A model generated the notes under the pieces. It was not told the DNA's origin and ran no database searches. It saw only the letters and a list, made by a program, of their open reading frames with translations. A program made the translations under genes and the position numbers. Of a stretch of DNA of 63,498 nucleotides, positions 61,293 through 63,498 are shown piece after piece; within the stretch, counting starts at the first letter, position 1, and each line of letters starts with the position of its first letter. Source of the DNA: Rikenellaceae bacterium (GTDB taxonomy: Bacteria; Bacteroidota; Bacteroidia; Bacteroidales; Rikenellaceae); assembly GCA_015059785.1 (NCBI GenBank), contig SUZS01000009.1, positions 1 through 63,498 of the forward strand. The letters run 5' to 3'.

Positions 61293-62453
61293 ATGAGCAT
61301 CCTAAACTATATTATTCTGATTGCGATTTACTTTGCCACCCCTGCCCTTGTGCTGTGGTTAGCGCGTAAGTGGTCCATAATAGGAAAGATTGGTCCAATA
61401 ATGGTGCTCTATGCGCTGGGGATGATACTGGGTAATATCCCATTTGCCACTGAGCAGATGGCTGTTCTACAAGATTTTCTGCCTAACATACTTATACCAC
61501 TCGCCATACCGATGATGCTCTTTGGTTGCAACTTTGCAAAGGGCGAGGCGCGACTACAACTAAAACTTGTCATCAGCGGCTTTTTCTCTGTTGCTGCCGC
61601 CGTAGCATTAGGCTATCTGCTCTTTGGACATAAGGTTACAGAGGGGGCAGAGATTGGCGGTATAATCTCTGGAATGTACACAGGCGGCACGCTCAACGCA
61701 GCAGCTCTGCAGGCGATATTTGCAATCAAGAGCGAGAGCTTTATTCTTGTCAACTCGTACGACATAATCATATCATTCTGCTACTTTATCTTCCTATTTT
61801 CTTTTGGCATTCGTCTCTTCCGCCGTATGTACGGACAACAGGCAGTGCTTAATACAGAGATAACAGAGGCTGAGAGTCAAGATGCTTCAAACCACAATCC
61901 ATACAGAGTACTACTCACCTCGGAGGGCATAAAGCAGTTACTGAAAACGGTCGGCATAACACTCATCGTGGCAGCAGCAAGCGGTGGTGTGGCAATACTT
62001 ATGCCTGAGGGTTGGTTTATGGTCGTATTTATACTATTGCTGACGACTCTTGGCGTAGTATGCTCATTTATCAAGCCTATTAAAGCACTGACCGTAAGCT
62101 ACGACTTAGGCATCTACCTGATTTACATCTTCAGCATGGTAATAGCCTCAATGGCGGACTTTTCAAACCTCAATATCGCGGGCGGAATAAACCAGTTTGC
62201 CTTTATGACCGTCGCGGTGTTCGTTTCCCTCACCCTGCACGCACTACTCTGCCGAGTGATGAAGGTAGACGCCGACGCTATGGTTATCTCCTCCGTAGCA
62301 TTTATTAACTCGCCACCATTTGTACCTATGGCAGCAGCCGCAATGCGCAATAAAGAGGTTATCGTCACAGGCCTAAGCGTGGGCGTGGTCGGCTACGCCA
62401 TAGGCAACCACTTCGGCGTGCTTATGTGTTGGTTGTTAGGATTGCTATCATAG
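61293..62453 (+). CDS. DUF819 family membrane protein
   Basis: Inner-membrane protein of 386 residues with about ten hydrophobic segments and a soluble loop near 190-205. GMYTGGTLNAAALQAIF near 128 and the C-terminal INSPPFVPMAAAAMRNK are typical of DUF819 (YjcL-like), distant from known Na+ or dicarboxylate carriers. The role is unknown; a transporter is likely. It is coupled to the exported protein gene upstream. Confidence 0.85.
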   Translation: MSILNYIILIAIYFATPALVLWLARKWSIIGKIGPIMVLYALGMILGNIPFATEQMAVLQDFLPNILIPLAIPMMLFGCNFAKGEARLQLKLVISGFFSVAAAVALGYLLFGHKVTEGAEIGGIISGMYTGGTLNAAALQAIFAIKSESFILVNSYDIIISFCYFIFLFSFGIRLFRRMYGQQAVLNTEITEAESQDASNHNPYRVLLTSEGIKQLLKTVGITLIVAAASGGVAILMPEGWFMVVFILLLTTLGVVCSFIKPIKALTVSYDLGIYLIYIFSMVIASMADFSNLNIAGGINQFAFMTVAVFVSLTLHALLCRVMKVDADAMVISSVAFINSPPFVPMAAAAMRNKEVIVTGLSVGVVGYAIGNHFGVLMCWLLGLLS

Positions 62454-62475
62454 CAACAACTCTACTGACACAAAC

Positions 62476-62505
62476 AAAAAAGTCCCACATCGCACTGATG
62501 TAGGA
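62476..62505 (-). terminator. Terminator of RNase P RNA
   Basis: GTCCCACATC (62482-62491) pairs with GATGTAGGAC (62496-62505 region, one G-T) with a short loop. On the minus strand it is followed by six T. Confidence 0.85.
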
Positions 62506-62512
62506 CATAACT

Positions 62513-62870
62513 GCAGATTCTATAAGCCGAGTTCTGTGTCAAGAGTTTCCTCCCCAGTTCATCATTTATCTACGGCGACAGTCTCCTGTCGTCTCTAGCG
62601 GTTTACCCCTCGGCATCGGGCGAGCAACCCTTAATTGCCGATATACATAACCTTGCAACCCACAAGGCGTACTGCCGAGAGACATCGCTGCCCTCGCGGT
62701 GGGCTCTTACCCCGCCTTTTCACCCTTACCCTTTCGGGCGGTTATTCTCTGTTACGCTACTATACCCTCACGGACATCAAGCCGTTAACTTGTGTGGTGC
62801 TCTATGTTGCTCGGACTTTCCTCCCCTCAAGAGGGTTACCCCTCCCAAGCAGCGATGAACCGAATCTGCG
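62513..62870 (-). ncRNA. rnpB: RNase P RNA (class A)
   Basis: Catalytic RNA that matures tRNA 5' ends. On the minus strand P1 pairs GCAGATTC (62862-62869) with GAATCTGC (62513-62520). The conserved GGAGGAAAGTCCGAGC near the 5' end and the 3' ACAGAACTCGGCTTATAGA are present. Length is about 358 nt. Confidence 0.96.
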
Positions 62871-62873
62871 TGG

Positions 62874-62905
62874 CAAAGGTAGTAACTCTTTGCTAAACAT
62901 CCAAA
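62874..62905 (-). promoter_or_regulatory. Promoter of rnpB
   Basis: Minus-strand TTTG (62902-62905), 20 bases, TACCTTTG (62874-62881). The TTTG overlaps the T tract of the next gene's terminator. Confidence 0.75.
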
Positions 62906-62935
62906 AAAAAGAGCCCGGACTGTCAGTCCGAGCTC
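62903..62935 (-). terminator. Terminator of the truncated surface protein gene
   Basis: GAGCCCGGACT (62911-62921) pairs with AGTCCGAGCTC (62925-62935, one mismatch) around GTC, followed on the minus strand by eight T. Confidence 0.85.
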
Positions 62936-62957
62936 AAAAAAGTTATAGTCAGAAAGT

Positions 62958-63498
62958 CTACTTCTCAACCTTCTTAACCTGATAGATATTACCTGCAGCA
63001 TCACTCCAAGCAACAGCTACTGTAGCAATCTCTGCAACATTCTCAAGAGTACCGCTAACAGCAGTTGTACTCTTAACAGCACCAGTGTGGAGTGGGAGTG
63101 CGTAAGTAAGATCGTCATCATCGTAGTAGAGCTTGTTAGGCACTGCAAGAACATAGATCTCTGCTGCGCCAGCACCCGGAGTAACTGTGTATGTGAGTAC
63201 ACCAGCCTCAAGAGTTGCCTCAACGGTTGGCTCTGAAGCGGTCCAAGCAGCCTCTGTAGATGCAATATATGGAGCAGTGAAGATTGGCTTCTGAACAGCC
63301 TCATAGTAGTTACCAGCAGCGTCGCACCAAGCTACATAAACAACAGCCTTAACATCGTATGTACGACCAGCCTTGTATGATGGAGTGAATGTAGCAGCCT
63401 CTGTACCAGAAACACTACCATAGTACTGACCCTCCTTAAGCATAAGGTTGTCGATGATATCCTTTGCAGGTGAATCTGGAGCAACTGCGCTCTCTGAA
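62958..63498 (-). CDS. Surface protein with repeated Ig-like units (5' part outside the window)
   Basis: The reading frame stays open to the window edge, so the start lies beyond 63498; the visible Met codon at 63443 is probably internal. The 179 visible codons hold two related strand-rich units that end VAWCDAAGNYYE and VAWSDAAGNIYQ, about 80 residues apart, with a TYTVTPG-type strand between. No enzyme motif is seen. A secreted or lipid-anchored protein is likely, but the signal would be outside the window. Confidence 0.7.
   Translation of the reverse strand, partial: SESAVAPDSPAKDIIDNLMLKEGQYYGSVSGTEAATFTPSYKAGRTYDVKAVVYVAWCDAAGNYYEAVQKPIFTAPYIASTEAAWTASEPTVEATLEAGVLTYTVTPGAGAAEIYVLAVPNKLYYDDDDLTYALPLHTGAVKSTTAVSGTLENVAEIATVAVAWSDAAGNIYQVKKVEK

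Overview
The window comes from a member of the Bacteroidota, most likely Bacteroidales. Three things show this. Promoters fit the phylum pattern of a TTTG box, about 19-21 bases, then TAnnTTTG, and many are seen (before tRNA-Phe, rsfS, ackA, nrdJ, rnpB and others). Ribosome-binding sites are weak or absent. The gene content is typical: DUF4369 and TlpA thioredoxin lipoproteins, an Omp28-like protein, a DUF6029-like barrel, the recF/DUF721 pair and the long type of urocanate hydratase. A Rikenellaceae/Alistipes-like host is a guess only. The DNA is chromosomal; no phage, plasmid, transposase gene or CRISPR array was seen.

Layout. 1-190: tRNA-Phe. 314-5134 (+): Ca/Na antiporter, cysteine desulfidase-like enzyme and two secreted histidine phosphatases. 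5176-8648 (-): AI-2E family exporter, stand-alone riboflavin kinase, LuxS, MTA/SAH nucleosidase, NifX-like protein, a DUF4405-like membrane protein and rubredoxin. 8743-12720 (-): rsfS, ftsH, cdsA and psd. 12721-13052: the relic of a second MATE gene and a repeat. 13053-17621: MATE transporter (-), then lipoprotein, rluB-like, hpt, queE and an FtsB-like gene (+). 17614-25548 (-): MOP flippase, aroQ, phosphate acyltransferase, ackA, class II ribonucleotide reductase and a nucleoside hydrolase. 25628-32774: radical SAM protein, degenerate lumazine synthase-like gene, TPR protein, then recF, DUF721, coaD, lpxD and two lipoproteins. 33460-39389 (-): a three-gene envelope operon. 39601-50023 (+): a complete histidine-degradation operon extended by a symporter, a flavoprotein and an unknown protein. 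50209-55357: small beta protein, ruvC, a TlpA-like lipoprotein (-) and a 1125-residue surface lipoprotein. 55751-60384 (-): ftsY, rimO, a GNAT protein and gcvT. 60459-62453 (+): secreted DUF1566-like protein and DUF819 membrane protein. 62513-62870 (-): RNase P RNA. 62958-63498 (-): a truncated surface protein.

How the genes work together. HutH, HutU, HutI and the FtcD-cyclodeaminase fusion take histidine through urocanate to glutamate and a folate one-carbon unit. GcvT feeds the same folate pool. LuxS and the nucleosidase recycle S-adenosylhomocysteine and make AI-2, beside an AI-2E family exporter. AckA and a phosphate acyltransferase make ATP from acyl-CoA. CdsA, Psd and LpxD build the envelope.

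The least explained material is between genes. A family of structured repeats occurs at 12921, 26666, 32942-33460 and 55509-55743, all beside gene 3' ends. Two copies carry a palindromic module of exactly 128 bases whose stems differ in sequence but stay self-complementary; a third, truncated copy shares the same apical loop. A second family of three-hairpin modules lies at 26461 and 32782. These are the best candidates for something undescribed. Gene-free stretches above 300 bases are 12721-13052, 26375-26772, 32775-33459, 55358-55750 and 62454-62957; all are accounted for in the feature list.
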